DNA from: CBDATG01 sp965200145
GTDB taxonomy: Bacteria; Chloroflexota; Dehalococcoidia; Lucifugimonadales; Lucifugimonadaceae
Assembly (NCBI GenBank): GCA_965200145.1
Contig: CBDATG010000003.1
Location: 1 to 64,000 of the forward strand
Length of the DNA stretch: 64,000 nt
Reading direction: 5' to 3'
Both the position numbers and the translations under genes were made by a program. The notes beneath the pieces were generated by a model. The model was not told the origin of the DNA, did no database searches, and was given only the letters and a program-made list of their open reading frames with translations. Each line of letters begins with the position of its first letter. Position 1 is the first letter of the stretch. This document shows positions 34,119 to 43,211 of this stretch, one piece after another.

Positions 34119-34722
34119 CGGCCCGGGCGGCTTGCAGCAGGCGCGCCTGAAACTCCGCGCCGCCGTCAGAGAGTGGTTCGAGGCACCCATCACCGGCGTG
34201 CTGATCCGCTTGGGCGTTCCAGCAACCGCCGTGACGCTCTTCGGTCTCGCGCTAGCATTCGTAGCCGCATACTTCGCCGCAATCGGGGAGTTCGTAATCG
34301 CCGGTCTGATCAGCATTCCCGCCGCCATCTCCGACATGTTCGATGGCGCAATAGCACGCGCTAAAGGCCAAACAAGCGACCGCGGCGCTCTCACCGATTC
34401 CACCATAGACAGAATCTCCGAAGCCGCCATCCTTCTGGGGCTGGCAGTCTACTGGTTAAGCGATGCAGGCCGACACGACCTCGGTGTCATGTTGTGCTTC
34501 GTCGCAACCGTCGGCTCAATCATGGTCAGCTACATACGCGCCCGCGCCGAAGGACTCGGTTACAGCGGCACTTCGGGATTCCTGACACGTCCAGAACGCG
34601 TCGTGATAATCACCATCGCCCTCCTTATCTCGCAACCGCTGATCGGTATCTGGATATTAGCGGTCGGCACCCCGCTCAGCGCGGCATACCGATTCTGGGT
34701 CGAGTGGCGCAACGCAGGCTGA
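34105..34722 (+). CDS. CDP-alcohol phosphatidyltransferase (phosphatidylinositol-phosphate synthase-like)
   Basis: Integral membrane enzyme of 205 residues that transfers a phosphatidyl group from CDP-diacylglycerol to an alcohol. The full signature is present between D77 and D102: DG-x2-AR-x8-G-x3-D-x3-D, with D77, D80, D98 and D102 as metal ligands. About six hydrophobic segments are visible. It overlaps the glycosyltransferase gene by 14 bp, implying translational coupling. With ino1 just upstream on the other strand, the likely alcohol is inositol 1-phosphate, giving phosphatidylinositol phosphate. Phosphatidylglycerophosphate synthase remains possible from sequence alone. Confidence 0.88.
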   Translation: MPAADGPGGLQQARLKLRAAVREWFEAPITGVLIRLGVPATAVTLFGLALAFVAAYFAAIGEFVIAGLISIPAAISDMFDGAIARAKGQTSDRGALTDSTIDRISEAAILLGLAVYWLSDAGRHDLGVMLCFVATVGSIMVSYIRARAEGLGYSGTSGFLTRPERVVIITIALLISQPLIGIWILAVGTPLSAAYRFWVEWRNAG

Positions 34723-34888
34723 GCCGCAGTCATTCAACGCGCGAACCGATTCCCAATCTGTTTCCCACATATACCGAACGCATCAAACCGACCGCCATCC
34801 GCTTGCACCGTCGATTCAATCCCACTAACATTCACGTTCGTATCTGACAAAGATGCTCAAGCCAAGCGTTTATCCAAACCACTAAGCG

Positions 34889-36388
34889 ATGCAATCATTC
34901 AACATTCAGCACCCGACACTCGCCGCTCGACTCACGCGTTGGATAGCGCCAGTGCTCGCGTGCGGCATGATCGCCCTCGCAACTGCAACCGGAACCGTAT
35001 TAGCGCAACAATCAGAGCCGGTGCGGTTCGTTGATGCTGGACTCGTCAGCAACTTCCCTGAAAGCATCAAGTTCCACGCCTCGATCGATACAGAGCTCGA
35101 GGTCGAAGACATTCGCGTCCGATTCGGAGTCGGACACGGCGACAAGAACAGATACAACTACCTAGACCTGGACCGAGGCCAAGGCGCGCTCATGAACGGC
35201 GAGCTTGACTGGATGTTCAACACGACCGGCAGATACATCCCGCCAGGCTCTATCGTGCAGTTCCACTTCGAGGTGTTAGATGCCGACGGCAACGAGCACC
35301 TGTCACAGGACTACGAGACGATAATGCATGACGCGCGCTACGAATGGGACGAAGTCGACTCCGGGTCGATCAAGGTCTACTACCACGGACCAGTCGAGAC
35401 CCGCGCCACGCGTTTAGCAGAAGCCGGTTCACAGCTGTTGGACTTGATGCAACCCATCACCGGCGGCGAGACAGAAACTCCCATAGCGGTAACCCTCTAC
35501 AACAACAACGCAGAGATGATCGGCGCAGTGCAAGGCCGCTCCGCCACCACAAGCCGCGAACTCATCACCGAAGGACAGGCTTTCCACGACGAGAGTGTCG
35601 TCCTAGTGCTAGCCGGCACGCGCGACATCGGCACACTCACGCACGAACTCACACACATCCTCGTCGGCCGCGCGGCCGGCGGTACTTCCGCGCTGGTCCC
35701 GCTGTGGTTGAACGAAGGACTCGCAGAATACGGCAATCTGGACCAGGGACTGTCATACCAGTACTACCTGGAGTGGGCAGTCGATACCGGACGGTTGAAG
35801 CCATTCACCAGCCTTAGCAGCTTCCCAGGCGAACCCAGCCTAAACCTCGTCGCATACGGCCAGAGCCGCAGCTTCGTTGAATACCTGATTGAGGAGTACG
35901 GCGGCACCAAGATCGCCGACGTGCTGGCATCAATCCGCGAAGGCAACAACGGCGAAACTGCAATCAGAACCGTATACGGTGAGCCGTTGCTCGATCTGGA
36001 AAACGAGTGGCGTTACAAATTGGGTGCCGACGAGTACATCCCGCCGCGGTCGTTCGCCGCTCCCGCCACCGCGACTCCTGAACCAACGCCAGCCCCTGTC
36101 GTCCAACCAACTGCCACGCCTACACCCATACCTGAACCTGCACCAGTCGAAGACACACCCACAGTCGAGGCAGAAGAGCCAGCCGAAATCATTGAGCCTA
36201 CCGCTACACCCGAGCCCACGGCAGCTCAAACCGAGGCTGAACCTACAACGGTCCCAGAAGAGACCAGCGGCGGCACTTGCGGTGCGCCATCTGAAGACGG
36301 GATTATGGATGCCAGCATAGCGGTGTTAGCGGTAATATTCGCAGGACTGGCTGGATATCAGACGATCGTGCGAAACCGCCGCCGATAA
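34889..36388 (+). CDS. Exported peptidase MA-like gluzincin with C-terminal membrane anchor
   Basis: Predicted surface zinc metallopeptidase of 499 residues. A signal peptide spans about 17-40 (IAPVLACGMIALATATGTVLAQ). An N-terminal beta domain (45-150) is followed by the catalytic domain, with H252-E253-x2-H256 (HELTH) and the third ligand Glu in LNEGLAEY (276 or 280). A Pro/Thr/Glu-rich stalk (about 385-470) and a final hydrophobic helix with RNRRR stop-transfer would hold it to the membrane. The 166-bp gap before it holds no gene. The stop is 40 bp from the convergent ggt gene. Confidence 0.85.
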   Translation: MQSFNIQHPTLAARLTRWIAPVLACGMIALATATGTVLAQQSEPVRFVDAGLVSNFPESIKFHASIDTELEVEDIRVRFGVGHGDKNRYNYLDLDRGQGALMNGELDWMFNTTGRYIPPGSIVQFHFEVLDADGNEHLSQDYETIMHDARYEWDEVDSGSIKVYYHGPVETRATRLAEAGSQLLDLMQPITGGETETPIAVTLYNNNAEMIGAVQGRSATTSRELITEGQAFHDESVVLVLAGTRDIGTLTHELTHILVGRAAGGTSALVPLWLNEGLAEYGNLDQGLSYQYYLEWAVDTGRLKPFTSLSSFPGEPSLNLVAYGQSRSFVEYLIEEYGGTKIADVLASIREGNNGETAIRTVYGEPLLDLENEWRYKLGADEYIPPRSFAAPATATPEPTPAPVVQPTATPTPIPEPAPVEDTPTVEAEEPAEIIEPTATPEPTAAQTEAEPTTVPEETSGGTCGAPSEDGIMDASIAVLAVIFAGLAGYQTIVRNRRR

Positions 36389-36428
36389 TCCCAGACTCAC
36401 CCTGCACGCACCTGGCCGGCACCCGCCG

Positions 36429-38060
36429 CTACCAACCCAGCGCACTGCCATCCTTGCGAGGCTCCGTGCCCGCCGTCAGCACTCCGGTATCGCTGTCACG
36501 CGTGATCAACTGCCCGCCGCCGAACATGGTGCGGTCGTAACCCCCGATCACGCCCACATCATGCCCACGTGATCGCAGGTCAGCAACGACCTTCGCATCC
36601 AGGTCTTCCTCAACCCTCACCGATTTGTCGCCAGTCACATCGATGCTGAACCGCAACGCGTCCAAAGCCTTCTGCGAATCCAGTCCGAAGTCAACCAAGT
36701 TCGACACCACCTGCAGATGCCCTTGAGGCTGTTGGAACCCGCCCATGACTCCGAACGATGCGTAAACCTCACCGTCGCGCGTCGCCATCGCCGGAATGAT
36801 CGTCTGGTACGGACGCTTCCTGCCTTGCAGATAATTCGGATGCTCGGGATCGAATGAGAACAGCGACCCGCGATTCTGCAACGCTATACCCGTCGTGGGA
36901 ACCACAAGCCCTGTCCCAAAGCCAGAGAAAAGGCTGTTAATCAACGAGCAGGCATTGCCATCGCCATCCATCGCAGTGCAGTAGATCGTGCTACCACCTC
37001 CTAGCGGATCGCCGTAACTCACATCCGGATGCGCACGACCCGCATCAATCGTCCGCCGCCGCTTAGCCGCGTACTCATCCGCCAGCAGTGCCTCGATCGG
37101 TACATCTGCAACTCGCGGGTCGGCGACATACTGAAGCGCATCCTCATACGCCAGACGCATCGACTCGATCAGATGGTGATACGCGTCCGCAGTTTGATTT
37201 CCCATACCCGCAATGTCAAACCCCTCAGCAAGCTTCAGCGCCATCAGCGCGGCGATACCCTGACCGTTAGGCGGACACTCCCAGACCTCTGTGCCTCGAT
37301 ACTCAACTGATATCGCCTCATCCCAATCCGATGTGTGCGATGCGAGGTCTGCCTCTGTCAACCATCCGCCCTCACTCTGCACAAACTGCGCCAACTTCGC
37401 AGCAATCGCGCCCTCGTAGAACGCCTCGCTCCCACCGTCCGCTATGGACTGCAACGACCTGCCCAGCTCCGGTAGCGCAACGACCTCGCCACACCTGGGC
37501 GCACGCCCATTCACTGGCAACATCTCCGCGCCAGAAGGACAGTGCCTAAGCTTCACCTCCGAGCCTTGCCAACCCTCGGAAATGACCTCCGACACCGGAT
37601 AACCGTTCAGAGCGTAATCTATCGCCGGTGCCAACACTTCCCGTAGTGTCATCTCCCCATACGTATCAATTGCCGTTTCCCAACCATGCACAGTCCCCGG
37701 TACACTAACCGCCATCGCCGCTCCATCCCCTTCATTTGGGATAGCGTCAAAACCCGCACGCCGCACATCGTCCACATTCGCAGCCGACGCAGAACGCCCA
37801 CTACCGTTCAGTGCAACAACACGCCGCTCAGAAGCCATCCAGATCAGCGCAAACATGTCGCCGCCTATACCCGTTGACATAGGCTCCACCACATTCAGCG
37901 CAGCCGCCATACCTACTGCCGCATCAACAGCATTCCCAGAATCCAACAGAATACGCAATCCCGCCTGCGCAGCCAGCGGCTGACTCGTCGCCACCGCACC
38001 ATTACGCGCTACTACGGCAGACCTGCGAGATTGGAAGTAAGTGCGTTCGTAAGGATCCAT
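36429..38060 (-). CDS. Gamma-glutamyltransferase family protein
   Basis: N-terminal-nucleophile hydrolase of 543 residues that would self-cleave into two chains. The large-chain region has MSTGIGGDMFALIW and SGRSASAA. The cleavage site lies at GGGST-IYC: Thr358 aligns with the nucleophile, followed by DGDGNACSLINSLF and GTGLVVPTTGIALQNRG. KRPYQTIIPA and VMGGFQQPQGHLQ complete the small chain. No signal peptide is seen, so it is probably cytoplasmic, which differs from periplasmic GGT. It is the last gene of a unit with a peptide importer and a 2-hydroxyacid dehydrogenase. The real substrate may be a gamma-glutamyl peptide or an amide such as oxamate. Confidence 0.9.
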   Translation of the reverse strand: MDPYERTYFQSRRSAVVARNGAVATSQPLAAQAGLRILLDSGNAVDAAVGMAAALNVVEPMSTGIGGDMFALIWMASERRVVALNGSGRSASAANVDDVRRAGFDAIPNEGDGAAMAVSVPGTVHGWETAIDTYGEMTLREVLAPAIDYALNGYPVSEVISEGWQGSEVKLRHCPSGAEMLPVNGRAPRCGEVVALPELGRSLQSIADGGSEAFYEGAIAAKLAQFVQSEGGWLTEADLASHTSDWDEAISVEYRGTEVWECPPNGQGIAALMALKLAEGFDIAGMGNQTADAYHHLIESMRLAYEDALQYVADPRVADVPIEALLADEYAAKRRRTIDAGRAHPDVSYGDPLGGGSTIYCTAMDGDGNACSLINSLFSGFGTGLVVPTTGIALQNRGSLFSFDPEHPNYLQGRKRPYQTIIPAMATRDGEVYASFGVMGGFQQPQGHLQVVSNLVDFGLDSQKALDALRFSIDVTGDKSVRVEEDLDAKVVADLRSRGHDVGVIGGYDRTMFGGGQLITRDSDTGVLTAGTEPRKDGSALGW

Positions 38061-38111
38061 CGTCTACTCCTCATGTTGCGGTTTATGGCGATTGTTGCAG
38101 CGTTTCGCGTC

Positions 38112-39209
38112 TCACCGGACAGCGTCGAGCGAACCCGGAGGCGCACCAGTGCGATTCGCAAGTGTCCGTGGCATCAGGTCATGCTTCGTATCGTGTCCCG
38201 CTGCGAACCGTTGCAACTCATCAACCATCTCGCTGAAAAACGTTATCCCACTGCCATCCGTCGTACTCGCAATATGCGGCGTCAAGAAGACGTTCCACAT
38301 CTTACGCACCGGCGAATCGGTCGGCACAGGCTCGGGGTTGAACACATCCAAGCAGGCATAGATATCCCCCAGCGAAAGGCGGTCAATCAACGCCTGCGTC
38401 TGCATCACCTGACCGCGCGACACATTAACGAACACCGCACCAGGGCGTATCAACCCAAACTCGCGCTCGCCCAACATACCCTCCGTCGCAGGAGTATGCG
38501 GCACCAGACACACTACGACATCCGGGACAGATAGCACCGCGTCCAACGATGTCATCGTGAAGTCCAACGCCGCCGCTACCTCGCGCGGCAGGTACGGATC
38601 ATGCACCAGTATCTCTACCCGGAACGGCTCCAGCAGCTCAATCAAGCGTCTCGCGATATTGCCGCCGCCAATCAATCCGACAGTGCGACCCGTCAGATCG
38701 CCCATCATCTGAAACTCCGGCGCAGTTTGGCGTTGCGCACCTGTTCCCCAAAGCTCATCCGACATCAAATGCCGATAGTGCGCGCCTACATTCTTCAGCC
38801 CCATGAGCATCATCGCCAATGCCCATTCCGACACCGGCAGACTGGACGCATGCGTCGTATCAACCGCCTTCACTCCTCGCGCAATGCAAGCCTCAACATC
38901 AATGCGTTGCGCAAACCTATCGCCCTCCAACTCTCCCACAAGGCGCACATTCGGCGCACCATCAAGCACCTCCGCCGTTACGCGCGGCGAACCATGATTC
39001 ACTATCAGCGCATCAACCGAGCTCGCAAAGGCAGTGAAGTCCGCTATCGTTTCAGGAGTCGACACCGGCGGTGAGTACCAGTCAGAGGACTCGTTGAACT
39101 CCCGCCACTCAAACGTTGCGAACTCCTCAAGCCGATCCAAGAGCTCTGGCTTAATTGCACGTTCTGCAACATGGCGGTTACACGCCAGTCCTACCTTCAG
39201 CTCCGTCAT
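38112..39209 (-). CDS. D-isomer-specific 2-hydroxyacid dehydrogenase
   Basis: NAD-dependent oxidoreductase of 365 residues. The NAD-binding motif GLIGGGNIARRL and the following acidic HDPYL are visible. Catalytic Arg is in VFVNVSRGQVMQ, the Glu region is DVFNPEPVP, and His is in FLTPHIAST. The C-terminal 30 residues (FAAGHDTKHDLMPRTLANRTGAPPGSL) resemble the product-end tail of phosphoglycerate dehydrogenase-like proteins. AGGAGG precedes the ATG. It lies between the importer permease and the gamma-glutamyltransferase, about 33 and 51 bp from them, so it belongs to the same operon. Confidence 0.92.
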   Translation of the reverse strand: MTELKVGLACNRHVAERAIKPELLDRLEEFATFEWREFNESSDWYSPPVSTPETIADFTAFASSVDALIVNHGSPRVTAEVLDGAPNVRLVGELEGDRFAQRIDVEACIARGVKAVDTTHASSLPVSEWALAMMLMGLKNVGAHYRHLMSDELWGTGAQRQTAPEFQMMGDLTGRTVGLIGGGNIARRLIELLEPFRVEILVHDPYLPREVAAALDFTMTSLDAVLSVPDVVVCLVPHTPATEGMLGEREFGLIRPGAVFVNVSRGQVMQTQALIDRLSLGDIYACLDVFNPEPVPTDSPVRKMWNVFLTPHIASTTDGSGITFFSEMVDELQRFAAGHDTKHDLMPRTLANRTGAPPGSLDAVR

Positions 39210-39242
39210 ATCAATCCTCCTCTGTCCATGGGATCTTGCACG

Positions 39243-40247
39243 CTACCTCGCCCGTGGGTTCAGGATATCGTTTAACGCATCACCGATGATGTTCCAACAG
39301 AAAATCATTATCCAGACGACGACGATCGGCGCCAATAGCTGCTCCGGATGATCACGCAACGTCGAAACCGCCGCACTGCCACTGCGCGCCGTTACATCGC
39401 CAATCATCACTCCGAGACTCGGGCGCGGCGGTTGCACTCCCACGCCGAAGAAACTCGCTATCACTTCGCCCAACGCCACTGCGCCCATACCGAAACTCGC
39501 ACTCACGATTAGCGGGCTGATGATATTGGGCAACACATGACGCGCCAGTATCGTATGCGTGCGCACACCCATCGACCTGGCAGCATCAACATACGGCGCG
39601 TCCCGCACTACAAGCGTCTGCCCTCGAATCAATCGCATCGTCCCAAACCACGACAGAGGCAAGAAGGCGATACCCAGCACGATGTAATCTATCGCACCGG
39701 ACGACACGATACCGCTGATGAAGGTGTTGTCTTCAATCGCATAAGCCATAGTCTTGATGCGCGGCCGGATCGTCGCAGCGATTATCAGCAGCAATAGGAT
39801 ATCTGGGAAAACCGCAAACACCTCTCCCAAGCGTGTGATTAGGATATCCACGATCCCGCGCATATATCCCGCCGCCAGGCCAAACGCCAATCCCAGTATC
39901 AGACTCGAAGTCAGGATCGTGATCACCGTCAATATGACCGTCGACTGGATCCCCCAAACCACTCGCGAGAAGATATCCCGACCCAAGATGTCCGTACCCA
40001 GCCAGTTCTCCAAGTCCGGCCCAGCCTGCGTCTTCATCAGATTAGTCTCCGAGTAGTCGTGTGTCGCAACTACTGGCGCCAACAGTCCCACTGTGTAAAG
40101 CACCAGCAGCACGAAGACCGATATCAAAGCCAGCTTGCGCCGTCGCAACGAACGCCATAAGTGCCGCCAGAATCCATCCGGCGCCTCAAGCTCAACAACG
40201 CCGACCTGTGCGGCAGATCGACTCTGTGGAATAGACTGCATCGTCAA
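39243..40247 (-). CDS. ABC transporter permease, DppC type (second importer)
   Basis: A 334-residue channel subunit. After a cytoplasmic N-terminus and helix LALISVFVLLVLYTVGLLAPVVA comes the hallmark LGTDILGRDIFSRVVWGIQST. The EAA loop is APYVDAARSMGVRTHTILARHVLPNIISP, and the end reads IIGDALNDILNPRAR. It differs from the first importer's DppC in lacking the cysteine insertion and in having an extra loop near 175-195 (IRPRIKTMAYAIEDNTFISG). It is 24 bp after its DppB partner. Confidence 0.94.
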   Translation of the reverse strand: MTMQSIPQSRSAAQVGVVELEAPDGFWRHLWRSLRRRKLALISVFVLLVLYTVGLLAPVVATHDYSETNLMKTQAGPDLENWLGTDILGRDIFSRVVWGIQSTVILTVITILTSSLILGLAFGLAAGYMRGIVDILITRLGEVFAVFPDILLLLIIAATIRPRIKTMAYAIEDNTFISGIVSSGAIDYIVLGIAFLPLSWFGTMRLIRGQTLVVRDAPYVDAARSMGVRTHTILARHVLPNIISPLIVSASFGMGAVALGEVIASFFGVGVQPPRPSLGVMIGDVTARSGSAAVSTLRDHPEQLLAPIVVVWIMIFCWNIIGDALNDILNPRAR

Positions 40248-40271
40248 TCGCGTTCCGGTGATACTCGCGCG

Positions 40272-41204
40272 CTACGAACGCAATCGGATGCGCGGGTCAA
40301 CGACCGAGTACAGGATGTCAATCGCCAGGTTCGCCACCACCAACATCGTCGCACCCAGCAACGTCAACGCCATCAGGATCGGATAGTCGCGCTGGAATAC
40401 CGCCTCCAGAGACAGCCTGCCCACTCCAGGTATGCCATAGATCAGCTCGATGATCAGCGAACCGCCAAACAGCCCTGCCAGTGAGAAACCTAGCACCGTC
40501 AGTATCGGTATCAGCGCGTTGCGTGCGATATGCCGGCGGTTAACCGTCATGTTGGACATGCCCTTGGCGTGCGCAGTCCGCACATACTCCTGCCCCAGCA
40601 CATCCAGCACAGAGGCGCGCATATACCGGATGAACACGAACGCACCAGGCACTCCCACTGTCAGCGCAGGAAGTATCGCCTGCGTGCTGAACGGACCTGA
40701 CCATCCCGCAACGGGCACCAAATCAAGCCAGACCGCAAATACCAGTATCAAGAACGGCGCGGTGAAGAATACAGGCAACGCGTAGATCAACAACGCCAAC
40801 GTGATAACCGTCGGATCCTTCCAAGTGCCTTGGCGCATAGCAGTCCAAAAGCCCACCGGCAGACCAATCGCCAAAGTAACGATGTATGTAACCAGGTTCA
40901 GCTCCAGCGACACCCTCAGCTTCGGCAACAGCAGCTCCATGACATCGCGCCCCCGATATCGATAGCTCTCACCGAAGTCCCCGCGCATCGCATCGCCGAT
41001 GTAGCGCAGATACCGCACCATGAACGGATCGTTCAGGCCGAGCCGTTCCCTGACCCGCGCGATGTCTTCCGGGTCAGCACGTTGGCCGGCGATCAGCTGC
41101 GCCGGATCACCAGGCGCAACCGTACCGAGCGCAAAGACGAAGAGACCGGCGAAAAACAGCAGCACCGGCGCCCAGAGCAACCTGCGGGCTACATAGATCA
41201 GCAT
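40272..41204 (-). CDS. ABC transporter permease, DppB type (second importer)
   Basis: A 310-residue channel subunit with about six membrane segments. The N-terminus is MLIYVARRLLWAPVLLFFAGLFVFAL, and the DppB pattern GDPAQLIAGQRADPEDIARVRERLGL is complete. The EAA loop is GQEYVRTAHAKGMSNMTVNRRHIARNALIPI, and the C-terminus is DILYSVVDPRIRLRS. The ATG lies within a perfect small inverted repeat (41201-41218). It sits between the binding-protein gene and the DppC-type gene on the same strand. Confidence 0.94.
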   Translation of the reverse strand: MLIYVARRLLWAPVLLFFAGLFVFALGTVAPGDPAQLIAGQRADPEDIARVRERLGLNDPFMVRYLRYIGDAMRGDFGESYRYRGRDVMELLLPKLRVSLELNLVTYIVTLAIGLPVGFWTAMRQGTWKDPTVITLALLIYALPVFFTAPFLILVFAVWLDLVPVAGWSGPFSTQAILPALTVGVPGAFVFIRYMRASVLDVLGQEYVRTAHAKGMSNMTVNRRHIARNALIPILTVLGFSLAGLFGGSLIIELIYGIPGVGRLSLEAVFQRDYPILMALTLLGATMLVVANLAIDILYSVVDPRIRLRS

Positions 41205-41218
41205 TGCGAATGCAATGC
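41201..41218 (-). promoter_or_regulatory. Hairpin enclosing the DppB start codon
   Basis: GCATTGC and GCAATGC form a perfect 7-bp inverted repeat with a 4-base loop. The ATG start codon of the permease (41204-41202) lies in one arm, so the folded mRNA would hide the start. This could lower permease synthesis relative to the binding protein. Confidence 0.45.
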
Positions 41219-41309
41219 TATATCAAGACAGCCAAGGACACCGGCGCTACCAGCTCAACAACAGACCACGATGATCCACCAGATTAGATCAGCACCGAGT
41301 TGACCGCCA

Positions 41310-43079
41310 TCAACCCGTTACCGATTCCTCGATCCAGACGTACTGATACTTCGGCGATGTCATCGGCGGGAATGTGTAACCTTTAACATGCTGTTTCACC
41401 AGCGCGTAGCCTTCCACGCCCCACCAGAGCGTCAACCAAGGCGCATCGTCCATGATCATCTGCTCCGTCTCCTGGTAAAGCTGAATCCGCTTCGCAGGGT
41501 CAGGCTCTACAGCAGCGCGTGCCAAGTTCGCATCTACATCCGGATTCGAGTAGTTCGTGTTGTTGATCGAACTGTCCGACCGGAACAGCACATCAATGAA
41601 CGTGTGCGGGTCAGGATAGTCCGCCGACCAGCCTAGACTGAACGCCTGCAACCGATTCCGATGCAGGTCTTGCAGATACGTCGCCCACTCGACCTGCTCT
41701 ATCTCAACCTCTATGCCCAAGTTCTTGCGCCACTGGTCCGCCAGAACCTCCAGCACCAGCGTAGGCGAACCTCCAGTGCCTGACGAAGTGATCACTATCC
41801 GCGGACGCTCTTCGGCATACTTCGACATGGCAAGATGCTCCTGCGCCTTGTCAAGATCAAAATCGTAGCCGCGCAAATCCTCGTTGAACCCCACGAAACC
41901 CGGCGGGATGATCCCAGTCGCTGGACGCACCAACCCAGAGTAGATCGTCTCCGCCACCAGCTCCTTGTCGAACGCGTAGTTCAGAGCCTTCCGGAAGTTG
42001 ATGTCATCAAACGGCGGCTCATCCACGTTGTAACCGATGTAAGACGTCGTGAATCCCGGCTGCACCGTCACCAGATCCCTGTTGATCGGCTCGTCCGGAT
42101 TCCGCACACGCTCCAGGTCTGCCAACGAAACGCCCGTGATATCAATCTCATCATTCTCATACTGCGCCATGCGGGAACCGCCCGCCAGCGTCAGACGCAC
42201 AGTGTCAAGATGCGCCAACTCGCCCCAGTAGTAATCGTTGCGCGCCAGCACGATCTGCACACCAATCGTGTAGTCATCCAGCACGAACGGACCTGTGCCA
42301 ACCGGCGAATCCGTCCAGCTGTCACCGCCGCGTTCAACGTTGTCACGGCTCACCACGAACGTTATCGGATACGTCAGCTTCGCAATGAAGTACGGCTTCG
42401 GCGCATCGATACGCACCTCGAGCGTCTGCTCATCTATCACCTGTATCCCAGATGCAGCCGTCGCGGTACCGTCGATGATGTCGCTGATGCCGATGATGTC
42501 CCCCAGGAACTCTTCCACAATCGGCGACTCGGTGTCCGGCAATGCCGCCCGTTCCCACGACCACTTGAAGTCGCTCGCAGTAACCGGTGAACCATCGCTG
42601 AACTCCAACCCATCACGCAGCTTGAAGCGGTACGTCTTGCCATCATCACTCACCGTGAAAGACTCTGCCAAGTCGTTCACCACCTGGCCATCAACGTCGA
42701 TCTTCATCAATCCGCTGAACACCTCGATCACGATGCCGTACGAAGTGCTGTCCGTTACCAGCGCAGGATCCAGAGTGGGAGGGTCTGCCCATGAAGCGCG
42801 CAACGTTCCGCCAGAGCGGCTCAACGATACGGACGGCCGCGTAGGTTGCAAGTCCGGCGCCACCTCGACCGAACGCGTCGGATCAGGCCGCGCCGCACGA
42901 GTCGGTAGCGGTGTCGCAGTCGCCGCCGCGGTCGCAGTCGGCGCAGTGGTCGCAGCTGTAGTCGCAGCAACCGCCTCCGTCGGCGGTACAGGAGTCGCTT
43001 CTTCGGGTTGGGAGCAAGCCGCTAGTATCGCAAACGCCCCCAGTGCAAGTATGGCAGACAGCCACATCGCTCGTCGCAT
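41310..43079 (-). CDS. ABC transporter substrate-binding lipoprotein (SBP_bac_5 family, second importer)
   Basis: A receptor lipoprotein of 589 residues. The signal is MRRAMWLSAILALGAFAILAAC (lipobox Cys22), followed by a Thr/Ala/Pro linker to about residue 80. The family 5 fold begins GGTLRASWADPPTLDPALVTDST. ESFTVSDDGKTYRFKLRDGLEFSDGSPVTASDFKWSWERA, FRKALNYAFDKELVAETIYSG and WSADYPDPHTFIDVLF are all standard landmarks of oligopeptide-binding proteins. GGAG lies 11 bases before ATG 43079; an ATG at 43088 is in frame but too close to it, and the open frame extends to 43142. It is the first gene of the importer, dehydrogenase and gamma-glutamyltransferase unit. Confidence 0.95.
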   Translation of the reverse strand: MRRAMWLSAILALGAFAILAACSQPEEATPVPPTEAVAATTAATTAPTATAAATATPLPTRAARPDPTRSVEVAPDLQPTRPSVSLSRSGGTLRASWADPPTLDPALVTDSTSYGIVIEVFSGLMKIDVDGQVVNDLAESFTVSDDGKTYRFKLRDGLEFSDGSPVTASDFKWSWERAALPDTESPIVEEFLGDIIGISDIIDGTATAASGIQVIDEQTLEVRIDAPKPYFIAKLTYPITFVVSRDNVERGGDSWTDSPVGTGPFVLDDYTIGVQIVLARNDYYWGELAHLDTVRLTLAGGSRMAQYENDEIDITGVSLADLERVRNPDEPINRDLVTVQPGFTTSYIGYNVDEPPFDDINFRKALNYAFDKELVAETIYSGLVRPATGIIPPGFVGFNEDLRGYDFDLDKAQEHLAMSKYAEERPRIVITSSGTGGSPTLVLEVLADQWRKNLGIEVEIEQVEWATYLQDLHRNRLQAFSLGWSADYPDPHTFIDVLFRSDSSINNTNYSNPDVDANLARAAVEPDPAKRIQLYQETEQMIMDDAPWLTLWWGVEGYALVKQHVKGYTFPPMTSPKYQYVWIEESVTG

Positions 43080-43211
43080 AGGTTCCATCTCTCCGTTAAA
43101 CCAGTTTGTCCAATGCTTGATGAATCTTGATACGAATGCCATTAACGCCTAGATTGATGCCAAACCATACCAATTCCGAACGCCCAACTCCAGCGCGGCG
43201 ATCCAACCGCC

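Noticed and set aside
36768..36800. Possible inactive gamma-glutamyltransferase because Ser precedes the Thr at the cleavage site
   Set aside because: Relatives of this subgroup have the GDTIY-type site; Thr358 aligns with the nucleophile when one residue is gapped.
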